Positions 19,492 through 28,124 of a stretch of DNA of 64,000 bases are shown here, piece after piece. A program made the translations under genes and the position numbers. The first letter of the stretch is position 1; each line of letters begins with the position of its first letter. The notes under the pieces were generated by a model. That model searched no databases, was not told the DNA's origin, and saw only the letters and a list, made by a program, of their open reading frames with translations. The DNA comes from Campylobacter aviculae (GTDB lineage: Bacteria > Campylobacterota > Campylobacteria > Campylobacterales > Campylobacteraceae), in contig NZ_NXMA01000002.1 of assembly GCF_005406215.1 (NCBI RefSeq), positions 62,001 through 126,000 on the forward strand, given 5' to 3'.

Positions 19492-19580
19492 TTGATTCCT
19501 TTTTTTATTTTTAATGATTATATCAAAATAAAACTTGAATTCTTATTTTACAATAATTCGATTAAAGTAATTTTTACTAC

Positions 19581-20624
19581 TTAAACAAACTGCTCAAATG
19601 CAAATGATATATGGTAGGTTTGCTTACTATGACTTGGCAACACAATATCACCAAAATTTTCATGATGGATTGCATCTGGTAAAATCTGTGCTTCTAAAGC
19701 AATTCCTTCATTTTTATTAGCCAAATTACCCTTATCTCGACTGAATGAAATATTTTGCCCTTCAATATTTTCAGGGGTATAAACAACAAGTCCATTACGA
19801 TCAGAATACACGATAATCTGACGCTTACTTTCCTTATCTCTTAAAATAGCAACCGCTTTAGTCTTATAACCGGATTGATTGACAACATACGCTGTATCTA
19901 ATCCACGAACTTCCTTAAGCACGGATTCTACATTTTTAAAATGGCGAAAATCATAAGGTGTGTTATCAACAGTGATGAATTTTCCAGTAGGGATTAAATG
20001 TTCATCGGTTTCTAAAATATGATCACTATTGATTTGTAATTCATGCGTTGTCAAATCACGATGATTGCTTAAGTTAAAATAAACATGGCACGTTGGATTA
20101 AACAAAGTATCTTCTTTGCCACTTGTCGCACTATATGCAATGCTTACTTTATTTTGATTGTCTAAAGTATAAACAATACTAGCTTGTATCTCTCCAAAAA
20201 AGCCGTCCATACTTTCATCGATCTTTTTTTGAAAAGTCACACTCATCCCATTTTCATCAACTGAAGTTGAATAATCCCAATTCCAAGTTGAAAAGCCATG
20301 TGGGCCCCCATGAAGAGTATTGCCATGATCATTTTGTGGTAATTTATAATGCTTTGCATTTAAATCATATGATGCGTTTTTGATTCTTCCAGCAACCCTA
20401 CCGATTGATTTACAAATATTTTGAGGATTTGAGTAATAATCGTTGATATCATCAAAACTCAATAATAAATTTTGATGATCCCCGTTCTTAGTGGGAACTA
20501 AAAATTGATGCCAAATCGCTCCCATTGTGAGGCAGGAAATTTCTACATTATTATCATTGATTAATCGAATTCGTGTAACTTTTTCATTGTTATAATCACC
20601 AAATGCTTCTTGCAATATTTTCAT
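19581..20624 (-). CDS. Aldose 1-epimerase (galactose mutarotase family), probably acquired
   Basis: 347 residues. Mutarotases interconvert alpha and beta anomers of hexoses. Family marks: GNTLHGGPHGFSTWNWDY (substrate histidine) near residue 98, NPTCHVYFNLSNH (catalytic histidine) near 180, PYDFRHF near 228, VVYTPENIEGQN, and EAQILPDAIHHENFGDIVL, whose glutamate is the catalytic base. No signal peptide. It resembles the Lactobacillales GalM proteins I remember more than any Campylobacter housekeeping enzyme, and no galactose operon is nearby. The gene stands alone with long spacers on both sides (89 bp and 230 bp). It probably acts on the few hexoses this organism handles or makes. The substrate is not decidable here. 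Confidence 0.85.
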   Translation of the reverse strand: MKILQEAFGDYNNEKVTRIRLINDNNVEISCLTMGAIWHQFLVPTKNGDHQNLLLSFDDINDYYSNPQNICKSIGRVAGRIKNASYDLNAKHYKLPQNDHGNTLHGGPHGFSTWNWDYSTSVDENGMSVTFQKKIDESMDGFFGEIQASIVYTLDNQNKVSIAYSATSGKEDTLFNPTCHVYFNLSNHRDLTTHELQINSDHILETDEHLIPTGKFITVDNTPYDFRHFKNVESVLKEVRGLDTAYVVNQSGYKTKAVAILRDKESKRQIIVYSDRNGLVVYTPENIEGQNISFSRDKGNLANKNEGIALEAQILPDAIHHENFGDIVLPSHSKQTYHISFAFEQFV

Positions 20625-20854
20625 TTTAATCCTTTCAAAAGTAAAGCGTCTTTCTACCTAAACATTTTAGAGACTATACCAAAATCAATCATATAAAAGC
20701 CAATGATACAACTCGCCTATAGCTACCTACCAAACAATGATTTCGCTGTTATATAACTTTCAATCTATATTCACACAATTAAAGTTTATTTTTTGTTATA
20801 TTTAAAAATCAAAATTTTAAATTTCACTCAATGAAACCAAAACTCAAATTTTTC

Positions 20855-21961
20855 TTAATGCGAACAAGCGCTTTTTCCATTCATGATAGGTTGGATTGCA
20901 GAATTATCTGCTCCCCCTTCATTATTGATCTTTTCTATAAAATTCCAAATTTTTTCAGCTGCTATTAAATAACGCTTTGAACTCACGCTCTCAGGATGAT
21001 AAAAACTCACCGGTTTTCCTTCATCTCCACCTTCCCTAACAATCATTTCAATAGGAATTTGTGCCAAAACTTCGCTTTTGTAAGCCTTAGCCATTTCTTC
21101 GGTAGTTCCCTTACCAAAAATATCATATTCTTTGCCATTATCAGGACATAAAAACCCACTCATATTTTCTACAATACCTGCGATTGGAATGTGAAGTTTA
21201 TCAAACATATCAAGTGCTCTTTTGCTATCATCTAAAGAAACGGTTTGTGGAGTGCTTACACATACACCTGCAGTGATTGGGATGCTTTGTGCGGAAGTGA
21301 TTTGCGCATCACCTGTTCCTGGAGGCATATCTAAAAATAAAACATCAAGTTCAGGCCAAATCACATCAGCAAGTAATTGCTCCATAGCTTTCATAATCAT
21401 CGCTCCACGCCACATAAGTCCTTGCCCTTCCTCGATCAAAACTCCCATACTCATCATATAAACTCCATGAGTTAAAATAGGTTTTAGCCTTTGTCCAACC
21501 ACTTCAGGTTGAGTTTTAGTTTCCCCGAGCATTCTTGGGATATTTGGTCCATAAATATCCGCATCCAAAATTCCTACTTTTTTACCCATTTTTGCCATAG
21601 AAATAGCTAAATTTACAGTTGTAGTTGATTTACCTACACCACCTTTACCGCTTGAAATCATGATGAAATTTTTTACTTGAGGAACGATATTTTTACCACT
21701 TCTTGAATTGCTTTTTTCATCAGGAATTTTTGGGGTAATGATATTGATTTCTATATTTTTAAAATTTAAAGATGATAAAACTTCACTAACATTTTTGCGA
21801 AGTTCATTAGAGACTTCAGGATTAGATGAGGCGATTTCGATATTGATAAAAGCTTCATTATTTTCTACTTTAACTTCTTTTACAAAATTAAAACTGACTA
21901 TATCTTTTTCAAAACTAGGATATTTAACGCTTTTGAGTTTTTCTAAAATTTGTTCTTTCAT
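20855..21961 (-). CDS. mrp: Mrp/ApbC/NBP35-family Fe-S cluster carrier ATPase
   Basis: 368 residues. An N-terminal DUF59-type domain (about 1-90, EQILEKLKSVKYPSFEKDIVSF) precedes a deviant P-loop ATPase: ISSGKGGVGKSTTTVNLAI at about 103-121. DADIYGPNIPRMLG and LFLDMPPGTGDAQITSAQ are diagnostic, and ENMSGFLCP lies where other Mrp proteins bear a CxxC; here only one cysteine is seen. It assembles or transfers iron-sulfur clusters. It is transcribed away from ispDF. The 230-bp upstream gap shows nothing coding. Confidence 0.92.
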   Translation of the reverse strand: MKEQILEKLKSVKYPSFEKDIVSFNFVKEVKVENNEAFINIEIASSNPEVSNELRKNVSEVLSSLNFKNIEINIITPKIPDEKSNSRSGKNIVPQVKNFIMISSGKGGVGKSTTTVNLAISMAKMGKKVGILDADIYGPNIPRMLGETKTQPEVVGQRLKPILTHGVYMMSMGVLIEEGQGLMWRGAMIMKAMEQLLADVIWPELDVLFLDMPPGTGDAQITSAQSIPITAGVCVSTPQTVSLDDSKRALDMFDKLHIPIAGIVENMSGFLCPDNGKEYDIFGKGTTEEMAKAYKSEVLAQIPIEMIVREGGDEGKPVSFYHPESVSSKRYLIAAEKIWNFIEKINNEGGADNSAIQPIMNGKSACSH

Positions 21962-22034
21962 AATTCTAACTTTCCTTAAAAAATTAAAAAATTATTTTAC
22001 TCATAAAAATCTAAAATTTAGCTTTTTGTAAGTG

Positions 22035-22040
22035 TATAAT
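22035..22040 (+). promoter_or_regulatory. -10 box upstream of ispDF
   Basis: TAAGTGTATAAT gives an extended -10 (TATAAT at 22035-22040), 62 bp before the GTG start of ispDF and after a T-rich segment. Confidence 0.5.
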
Positions 22041-22101
22041 ATGGTAACATTATATTAGCTTATTTTATATAAAAATTACAAAATTTTGCAAGGAATGAAA
22101 A

Positions 22102-23217
22102 GTGCAAGAATTAAGTCTAATTATGCTAGCAGCTGGAAATTCTACACGTTTAAATATGGAAGTTAAAAAGCAATTTTTACGTATAGGAGAAGATCCCTTA
22201 TGGCTTTATGCGACAAAAAATTTAAGTTCTTTTTATCCATTTAAAAAAATAATTGTTACTTCTGGTAATGTTTCTTATATGAAAAAATTTACAAAAAACT
22301 ATGAAATCATAGAAGGTGGAGACTCAAGAGCACAATCTTTAAAAAAAGCCTTGGAATTAGTCGAAACAGAATTTGTTATGGTTAGTGATGTCGCAAGAGT
22401 TTTTATCAGCAAAAATTTATTCGAACGTTTGCTTGAAAATATCGATAAAGCAGATTGCATCACTCCTGCTTTAAAGGTTTGTGATACCACGCTTTTTGAT
22501 GGACAGGCCGTACAAAGAGAAAAAATAAAACTGATTCAAACACCGCAAATTTCACGTACAAATTTACTCAAAAAAGCTTTGGAACAAAATTCTGATTTTA
22601 CAGATGATAGCACTGCCATTGCAGCTGTAGGCGGGAAAATTTGGTTTATAGAAGGCGAGGAAAATGCTAGAAAACTAACCTTCAAAGAAGATTTGATTAA
22701 ATTAAATCTTCCTAAACCTAGTTGTGAAATTTTTTGCGGAAATGGTTTTGATGTCCATGAATTTGGCCAAACAAGACCTTTGATTTTGGGTGGTATCGAA
22801 ATTCATCCTAGCATGGGCTTAAAAGCACATTCAGATGGCGATGTTTTAGCGCATTCTTTAACCGATGCGATTTTAGGTGCTGCTAGTTTAGGCGATATAG
22901 GCGAACTTTATCCCGATACAGATATGAAATTTAAAAATGCTAATTCTATGGAACTTTTAAAAAAAGCTTATCAAAAAGTCAAAGAAGTCGGCTTTGAGCT
23001 TATAAATGCTGATATTTGCGTTATCGCAGAAACTCCAAAACTACACAAATTTAAAGAAGAAATTAGAGCCAACATAGCCTCAACCCTTAATATCAGCGAA
23101 CACAGGATCAATGTAAAAGCCACCACTACAGAACAATTAGGCTTCATCGGCCGTAAAGAAGGTATAGCGGTTTTAAGTAATGTGAATTTGAAATATTTTG
23201 ATTGGACAAAATTATGA
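22102..23217 (+). CDS. ispDF: Bifunctional IspD/IspF of the MEP isoprenoid pathway
   Basis: 371 residues fusing two enzymes of isoprenoid synthesis that are separate in most bacteria. Residues 1-205: CDP-methylerythritol synthase (LIMLAAGNSTRLNMEVKKQF, the nucleotidyltransferase loop; MVSDVARVFI; TDDSTAIAAVGG). Residues 213-371: MECDP synthase (GNGFDVHEFG zinc ligands, LKAHSDGDVLAHSLTDAILGAA, ATTTEQLGFIGRKEG). The start is GTG with AAGGAAT upstream. It overlaps the response-regulator gene by 4 bp (ATGA). Confidence 0.96.
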   Translation: MQELSLIMLAAGNSTRLNMEVKKQFLRIGEDPLWLYATKNLSSFYPFKKIIVTSGNVSYMKKFTKNYEIIEGGDSRAQSLKKALELVETEFVMVSDVARVFISKNLFERLLENIDKADCITPALKVCDTTLFDGQAVQREKIKLIQTPQISRTNLLKKALEQNSDFTDDSTAIAAVGGKIWFIEGEENARKLTFKEDLIKLNLPKPSCEIFCGNGFDVHEFGQTRPLILGGIEIHPSMGLKAHSDGDVLAHSLTDAILGAASLGDIGELYPDTDMKFKNANSMELLKKAYQKVKEVGFELINADICVIAETPKLHKFKEEIRANIASTLNISEHRINVKATTTEQLGFIGRKEGIAVLSNVNLKYFDWTKL

Positions 23218-24098
23218 AAGTTTTAATCATAGAAAATGAAATTTATTTAGCTCAAAGCATTAATGTAAAACTAAATAGTGCTGGATATCATTGCACGATT
23301 ATAAATTCATTTGACGAATATAGCAATGAAAAGCATTATGATATTATATTGCTTTCTACTAATACAAGTAATTTTTTAAAGGCTGTGGAACATTTTAAAC
23401 ACAACATTATCATCTTATTAATTTCTTATATTAGCACCGATACGGTTTCAAACCCTTTAAAAATGGGTGCGAACGATTACATACAAAAACCTTTTATGAT
23501 AGAAGAGCTTATAAGAAAAATCAAACATCATCAAGATTTTAGGAAATTTTCTATACTGAATAAATCTTATGAGAATTATATAAAATCTCGATTAAAAATG
23601 ATTAAAATTCCAGAATATAATTATAAAAAATTAAAGCTTCCCATCATTTTAAAATCCAATATCCAAAGTTCTGCTGATGCATTTGTTTTTAAATATCTGA
23701 ATGAATGCAATATAATGCTTTTATATATTGATTTAACTATAGCAAACTCTGTTGAAAAAGCTATCAAATCTTATATGGATAATACCTTATTATTTTTAAG
23801 CAATTTACAAATCCTAAAACCTTTAGAAAAAGAAAAATTATTTGATTTTATAAAAAATAAGAGTGTGATTTTGCATACGAATTCTAATATAGAAAATACA
23901 AAATTTCATTGTATTAATCTCAATGATAGCGAAAAAGATACAATAAGTAATGAAATTTTAACGCTAGATGAATATGCAAAATACATAATTTTGAAATACC
24001 AAAATACCTTTTCCGATACTGATCTTTCTAAAAAATTGGGGATCTCTCGTAAATCCTTATGGCAAAAAAGGAAAAAATATGATCTTAAGAAAAAATAA
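23214..24098 (+). CDS. Atypical orphan response regulator (Cj1608/HP1021 type)
   Basis: 294 residues. The N-terminal receiver fold (LIIENEIYLAQSINVKLNSAGY, then NDYIQKPFMIEEL with the conserved Lys-Pro) lacks the phosphoacceptor: the strand reads YDIILLSTNTS where a typical receiver has LLD. A middle domain of unknown type is followed by a Fis-like helix-turn-helix at the end (DTDLSKKLGISRKSLWQKRKKY). No histidine kinase is nearby. HP1021 of Helicobacter and Cj1608 are known to act without phosphorylation on oxidative stress, energy metabolism and the replication origin. I start at ATG 23214, overlapping the ispDF stop, rather than the ORF start 12 bases earlier. Confidence 0.88.
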   Translation: MKVLIIENEIYLAQSINVKLNSAGYHCTIINSFDEYSNEKHYDIILLSTNTSNFLKAVEHFKHNIIILLISYISTDTVSNPLKMGANDYIQKPFMIEELIRKIKHHQDFRKFSILNKSYENYIKSRLKMIKIPEYNYKKLKLPIILKSNIQSSADAFVFKYLNECNIMLLYIDLTIANSVEKAIKSYMDNTLLFLSNLQILKPLEKEKLFDFIKNKSVILHTNSNIENTKFHCINLNDSEKDTISNEILTLDEYAKYIILKYQNTFSDTDLSKKLGISRKSLWQKRKKYDLKKK

Positions 24099-25224
24099 AA
24101 ATATTGTTATCAATAAAAATGAACTAGGAATTCTTTCTCTTATCCAAGAAGGACTATTAGGAACTTGTACTCATTTGATGGATGAAAATGAAAATAGAGA
24201 AATTTTAAAAACTGGAAAATTTAAAGGCGAAAGTTTTCCTTATCCTTTAATTTTTTCTCCAAAAAATGCTAAAAATCTAAAAATAGGAAACAAAATAGAA
24301 CTCCTTTTAAATGGAAAAATCGTGGGGCATATTGATTTAAAAAAGAAATTTAAAAATGATAAAAATTTCTCTAGTATTTTTAGATCCCATACTTGCTCTT
24401 TAGAAAACAATGGAGAAATTTGTATTAGTGGAGAAATAGAAATTTATAATTCTTCCATAAAAACAATAAAAGAAAATTTTAAACTTGTAAAAGAAAATCT
24501 TAATGCTCAAAAAATCACAGCTTTAGTTACAAGTCTTGATCCTTTACACAGAGCCCATGAAAGGATGCTTCGTTGGACTATAGATAAAGCGGATTTGGTT
24601 GTTATATTTTTAGTAGAATCTTTTGATAATGATGGCTTTGATTTTGATTTAAAAGAAAAATATTTGAAAAAATTTATTCAAAAGTATCTACCGCCAGATA
24701 GAATTTTTATTTTTCCTCTAAAAAATATTGATCTTTTTCATTCACACTTAAATCCAGGACTTGAAAGCATCATAGCTAAAAATCTTGGTTGTACTAAACT
24801 TGTAGTGGGACAAAATCACACTGGACTTGGAATGTTTTATGATGGAAATCAGCCAAAAACAATATTAGACGAGTTTTCAAAGGATTATGGTATAGAAGTG
24901 ATTGTTTTACCTGAATTTGTATTTTGTGATATATGTCGTATGATAGTAAGTACTCGTTCTTGTCCGCATGGAAGTCATCATCATTTACATTATAATTCCC
25001 AATCTTTAAAAAATTTATTAAGATCAGGAATTATTCCACCAGCAGTTTTTATGCGAAAAGAAATTTCTAGTATGATTTTATCCTCTATTTTTCCAAATCG
25101 TTTTAAAAATTTACAAAAAATGTATAATGATCTTTTTGCTACAGATGGTATTTTAGAATATAAAAAAGATGAAGAATTTTATCAAAAGCTTTTAGAAACA
25201 CATCAAATGTCTTATATAGTTTAA
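24079..25224 (+). CDS. ATP-sulfurylase-like protein (sulfate adenylyltransferase family, divergent)
   Basis: 381 residues: a PUA-like N-terminal domain (to about 150), then an ATP-sulfurylase nucleotidyltransferase domain. The HxxH motif that holds the phosphates survives as DPLHRAHERML near 158, and the GRDHAG motif appears as GQNHTG. The QTRN-type sulfate-binding segment is replaced by TSLD. A cysteine/histidine cluster (VFCDICRMIV, RSCPHGSHHHLH) is unusual. No cysC, cysH or cysI partners are visible. It overlaps the regulator gene by 20 bp and precedes pgpA by 10 bp. Family membership is firm; the reaction in this organism is uncertain. Confidence 0.8.
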   Translation: MILRKNKNIVINKNELGILSLIQEGLLGTCTHLMDENENREILKTGKFKGESFPYPLIFSPKNAKNLKIGNKIELLLNGKIVGHIDLKKKFKNDKNFSSIFRSHTCSLENNGEICISGEIEIYNSSIKTIKENFKLVKENLNAQKITALVTSLDPLHRAHERMLRWTIDKADLVVIFLVESFDNDGFDFDLKEKYLKKFIQKYLPPDRIFIFPLKNIDLFHSHLNPGLESIIAKNLGCTKLVVGQNHTGLGMFYDGNQPKTILDEFSKDYGIEVIVLPEFVFCDICRMIVSTRSCPHGSHHHLHYNSQSLKNLLRSGIIPPAVFMRKEISSMILSSIFPNRFKNLQKMYNDLFATDGILEYKKDEEFYQKLLETHQMSYIV

Positions 25225-25234
25225 AAGGTAAAAA

Positions 25235-25735
25235 ATGCAAAAAATTTTCTTAACTTTTTTTTATTCAGGTTGCTCTCCCAAAGCACCAGGAACTTTTGGA
25301 ACCATTGCTGCTTTAATTCCTGCTTTTTTCATCTTAAAATATTTAGAGATTACAACCTTATTATTGTTAAGTTTTTTAATTTTTATTATAAGCATACGCA
25401 TTATAGACGATTATGAAAACAAAACAGGAATTCATGACGATAAGCATATAGTGATTGATGAAGTTGCTGGGGTATTTTTAGCTTGTGCAATTGCGGCAAG
25501 TAGTGCAAATTCTTTGCTTAATTTTCTAATGGCTTTTATATTTTTTCGTTTTTTTGATATCACTAAACCTTCTATTATAGGAAAGATTGATAAAAAGGTT
25601 AAGGGCGGCTTGGGCGTAATGCTAGATGATATGTTAGCGGGTTTATTTGCAGGACTTTTAAGTGCGGTAATTTACGGAATTTTGCTTCAATTTAATCTTG
25701 TAACTTGGGATATAAATTTAAAAAATTTATTTTGA
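25235..25735 (+). CDS. pgpA: Phosphatidylglycerophosphatase A
   Basis: 166-residue inner-membrane enzyme that removes phosphate from phosphatidylglycerophosphate to give phosphatidylglycerol. GSPKAPGTFGT-like SGCSPKAPGTFGTIAALIPAF is at the N-terminus. DDKHIVIDEVAGVFLA carries the acidic metal ligands, and FRFFDITKPSIIGKIDKKVKGGLGVMLDDMLAG is the family signature. About four hydrophobic helices. Confidence 0.93.
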   Translation: MQKIFLTFFYSGCSPKAPGTFGTIAALIPAFFILKYLEITTLLLLSFLIFIISIRIIDDYENKTGIHDDKHIVIDEVAGVFLACAIAASSANSLLNFLMAFIFFRFFDITKPSIIGKIDKKVKGGLGVMLDDMLAGLFAGLLSAVIYGILLQFNLVTWDINLKNLF

Positions 25736-25775
25736 AATTTTACTTAAATTAATGAAATTTTAAATTTTATTCCTA

Positions 25776-25781
25776 TATAAT
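25776..25781 (+). promoter_or_regulatory. -10 box of rpsT
   Basis: CCTATATAATTAACC contains TATAAT 32 bp before the rpsT start, with T-rich phases upstream and an AAAGGAA ribosome site downstream. Confidence 0.6.
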
Positions 25782-25813
25782 TAACCCTTAAAATTTCAAA
25801 AAAGGAACATTTA

Positions 25814-26077
25814 ATGGCAAACCATAAATCTGCTGAAAAAAGGGCAAGACAAACTATTAAAAAAACAGAAAGAAATAGATTTTATAGAACAAGACTTAAA
25901 AATATCACAAAAGCTGTAAGAGAAGCAGCTGCAAAAAATGATAAAAATGCCGCAAATGAAGCTTTTAAAATAGCTAATAAAAGTATTCATGCTATGGTTA
26001 GTCGCGGTTTTCTTAAAAAACAAACTGCTTCACGTCGCGTGAGCCGTTTAGCTCTTTTAGTAAATAAAATTGCATAA
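25814..26077 (+). CDS. rpsT: 30S ribosomal protein S20
   Basis: 87-residue basic three-helix protein binding 16S r[25 protein letters not shown] is the conserved start, and [21 protein letters not shown] the C-terminal helix. It has its own promoter and is followed 11 bp later by prfA. Confidence 0.98.
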   Translation: MANHKSAEKRARQTIKKTERNRFYRTRLKNITKAVREAAAKNDKNAANEAFKIANKSIHAMVSRGFLKKQTASRRVSRLALLVNKIA

Positions 26078-26088
26078 TTTTATTTTTA

Positions 26089-27156
26089 ATGTTAGCTGAT
26101 AAATTAGAACCTTTTTTAAAACGCTACGAAGAGTTAAATTCTCTTCTTAGCGACTCTGATATCATCAATGATATTGAAAAAATGACTTCTCTTTCAAAAG
26201 AACAAAAAAATTTAGAACCTATTGTATCAAAAGCCAAAGAGTATTTAAAAACTTTAGAAAGCATAGAAGAAAACAAAGCTTTACTTAATGATTATGAACT
26301 TGGAGAACTTGCTAAAGAAGAATTAAAAATTTTAGAAGAGTTAAAACCAAAGCTTGAAGAAGAACTTAAAATTTTACTTTTGCCTAAAGATCCTAATGAT
26401 GAGAGAAATATTTTTTTAGAAATTCGTGCAGGCACTGGCGGAGATGAAGCTTCTTTATTTGTGGGAGATCTTGTAAAAGCTTATGCAAGATATGCGGAAA
26501 ATCGTAATTATAAATTAGAAATAGTCAGCTCTAGTGAAGGAAGTGTGGGAGGATTTAAAGAAATTATAATGCTAGTTAAAGGTATAGGAGCTTATTCTAG
26601 ACTTAAATACGAAGGGGGTACTCATAGAGTCCAAAGAGTTCCCCAAACAGAATCTCAAGGAAGGGTCCATACCTCAGCCATTACTGTAGCCGTTATGCCA
26701 GAAGTTGATGATATTGAAATACAGATTAACCCTAACGATTTAAAAATCGATGTTATGCGTTCTTCAGGACACGGCGGACAAAGTGTTAATACCACTGATT
26801 CAGCTGTTCGTATCACTCACATCCCTACTGGCATAGTTGTTGTCAATCAAGATGGAAAAAGTCAGCATAAAAATAAAGAAAGTGCAATGAAAGTTTTAAA
26901 AGCTAGACTCTATGAAATGCAAGAAAGCGAAAGACTGGCAAAAGAAAGTGAAGCGAGAAAATCTCAAGTAGGGAGTGGAGATAGAAGCGAACGCATACGC
27001 ACTTATAATTTTCCTCAAAATCGCATCAGCGATCATCGCATCAATTTGACTTTATATCGCTTGGATTCTATTATGCAAGATGGACTTTTTGATGAAATCA
27101 TCGAACCTTTAATTGCTCATTATCAAGCAGAATCTTTACAAGAGCAAAATTTATAA
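26089..27156 (+). CDS. prfA: Peptide chain release factor 1
   Basis: Reads UAA and UAG stop codons and triggers peptide release. 355 residues. The stop-codon tripeptide region reads [22 protein letters not shown] (PQT in place of the E. coli PAT), and the catalytic GGQ is in [15 protein letters not shown]. The C-terminal [19 protein letters not shown] is typical RF1. It follows rpsT closely and ends inside a bidirectional terminator. Confidence 0.97.
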   Translation: MLADKLEPFLKRYEELNSLLSDSDIINDIEKMTSLSKEQKNLEPIVSKAKEYLKTLESIEENKALLNDYELGELAKEELKILEELKPKLEEELKILLLPKDPNDERNIFLEIRAGTGGDEASLFVGDLVKAYARYAENRNYKLEIVSSSEGSVGGFKEIIMLVKGIGAYSRLKYEGGTHRVQRVPQTESQGRVHTSAITVAVMPEVDDIEIQINPNDLKIDVMRSSGHGGQSVNTTDSAVRITHIPTGIVVVNQDGKSQHKNKESAMKVLKARLYEMQESERLAKESEARKSQVGSGDRSERIRTYNFPQNRISDHRINLTLYRLDSIMQDGLFDEIIEPLIAHYQAESLQEQNL

Positions 27157-27168
27157 ATTGCTCTTGTA
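27137..27168. terminator. Bidirectional terminator between prfA and hugZ
   Basis: TACAAGAGCAA and its exact inverted copy TTGCTCTTGTA enclose a 10-base AT loop containing the prfA stop. T tracts on both sides are short. Confidence 0.7.
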
Positions 27169-27173
27169 TAAAG

Positions 27174-27935
27174 TTAGTGTTTATGTGGGAATTTGTGTGG
27201 ATTTCCATTTGCTCCTGCACTTGCATGGGTAATTTTACCTTGATCAATATCATATGCTTGTCCAAAACCTTTGACAAAGCGTCCTTTTCCAAATTCAAGC
27301 TTAACCAAATGAAAATCAAGCATTTTTCTTATAGTTTTTATACCGCCTTCTCCGCCGGTTTGCCTTTCAAATTCATCATAGATTTTATCAAATTGTTCTC
27401 CTCTGTCTATAAAACTTGCATTAACTCTATAACGCAATCTTTTACGAAGTATTACAGAAGCCGCCTTGCTTTCATCTTCTAAAAACATAACTTCTATGTT
27501 ATTTGGATTTTTCTTAATATTGCCAAAATGTTCACTAACTTCACTGATATAGATATAATCTCCCCAATTTGTGGTTACAAAAGGCGCATAAGAACATACA
27601 ACCTCATTGTTTTCATTTAATGTTGCTAAGCATACAGAATTAAAACTTAATTTAAATTCTTCAATTTCTTTACCAACTCCGTGAAAATTTTCTTCTGCTT
27701 TCGCACTCATACAAAGAGATATTATAGTATCTTTTAATGTTTCCTCATTGGCTTTTTTTGGAAATTCTACGCGCAAATTTTCGCTACCATTATAAACTAT
27801 ATCTAAACCTGTAAAATCAACACTTTGCAATCTTACATCTTTTGGATCTTGTATGCCACCAAATTTTTTACATAGATCAATCAAATTTGATTGATGGTGT
27901 TCATTCATATGGGAAATAATACTTTCTAAATTCAT
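27174..27935 (-). CDS. hugZ: HugZ-family heme oxygenase
   Basis: Breaks down heme to release iron, working with the divergent chu uptake operon. 253 residues with a split-barrel (FMN-binding-like) fold. The N-terminal DUF2470-like part begins MNLESIISHMNEHHQSNLIDL; the barrel contains ATLNENNEVVCSYAPFVTTNWGDYIYIS and LRKRLRYRVNASFIDRG. The histidine-rich C-terminus (NPHKFPHKH) matches the heme-contacting tail of HugZ. I start at 27935 because AAAAAAGGAATAAA precedes it; the frame extends six codons further without support. Probably Fur-repressed. Confidence 0.9.
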   Translation of the reverse strand: MNLESIISHMNEHHQSNLIDLCKKFGGIQDPKDVRLQSVDFTGLDIVYNGSENLRVEFPKKANEETLKDTIISLCMSAKAEENFHGVGKEIEEFKLSFNSVCLATLNENNEVVCSYAPFVTTNWGDYIYISEVSEHFGNIKKNPNNIEVMFLEDESKAASVILRKRLRYRVNASFIDRGEQFDKIYDEFERQTGGEGGIKTIRKMLDFHLVKLEFGKGRFVKGFGQAYDIDQGKITHASAGANGNPHKFPHKH

Positions 27936-27978
27936 TTTATTCCTTTTTTTCATAAAAATTTTTATTTAAACATAAAAA

Positions 27979-27993
27979 TGATATCAATTATCA
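27979..27993. promoter_or_regulatory. Fur-like box upstream of hugZ
   Basis: TGATA-TCAAT-TATCA, a palindrome with 5-bp arms and a 5-bp spacer, 44 bp before the hugZ start. It shares arm sequence and spacing with the box before chuA. Confidence 0.6.
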
Positions 27994-28086
27994 AATTAAA
28001 AAAATCTTAAAATTTTATGTATGATATTGAATTTAAAAAATTTATGTATTTTTAAGATAATAAACGATAAATTTCACTTCTAAATT

Positions 28087-28103
28087 ATGATATATATTAT
28101 CAT
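28087..28103. promoter_or_regulatory. Fur-like box upstream of chuA
   Basis: ATGATA-TATAT-TATCAT, 6-bp arms and a 5-bp spacer, ending 21 bp before the chuA start and overlapping its likely -10 region (TATATTAT). AT-rich GATA/TATC palindromes are the established Fur target in Campylobacter iron genes. Confidence 0.7.
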
Positions 28104-28124
28104 TATTTATTTAAGGAGTTGAAA

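Noticed and set aside
20625-20854. 230-bp gap between the epimerase and mrp as a hidden gene
   Set aside because: No open frame with a ribosome site and no convincing hairpin; I see nothing there.
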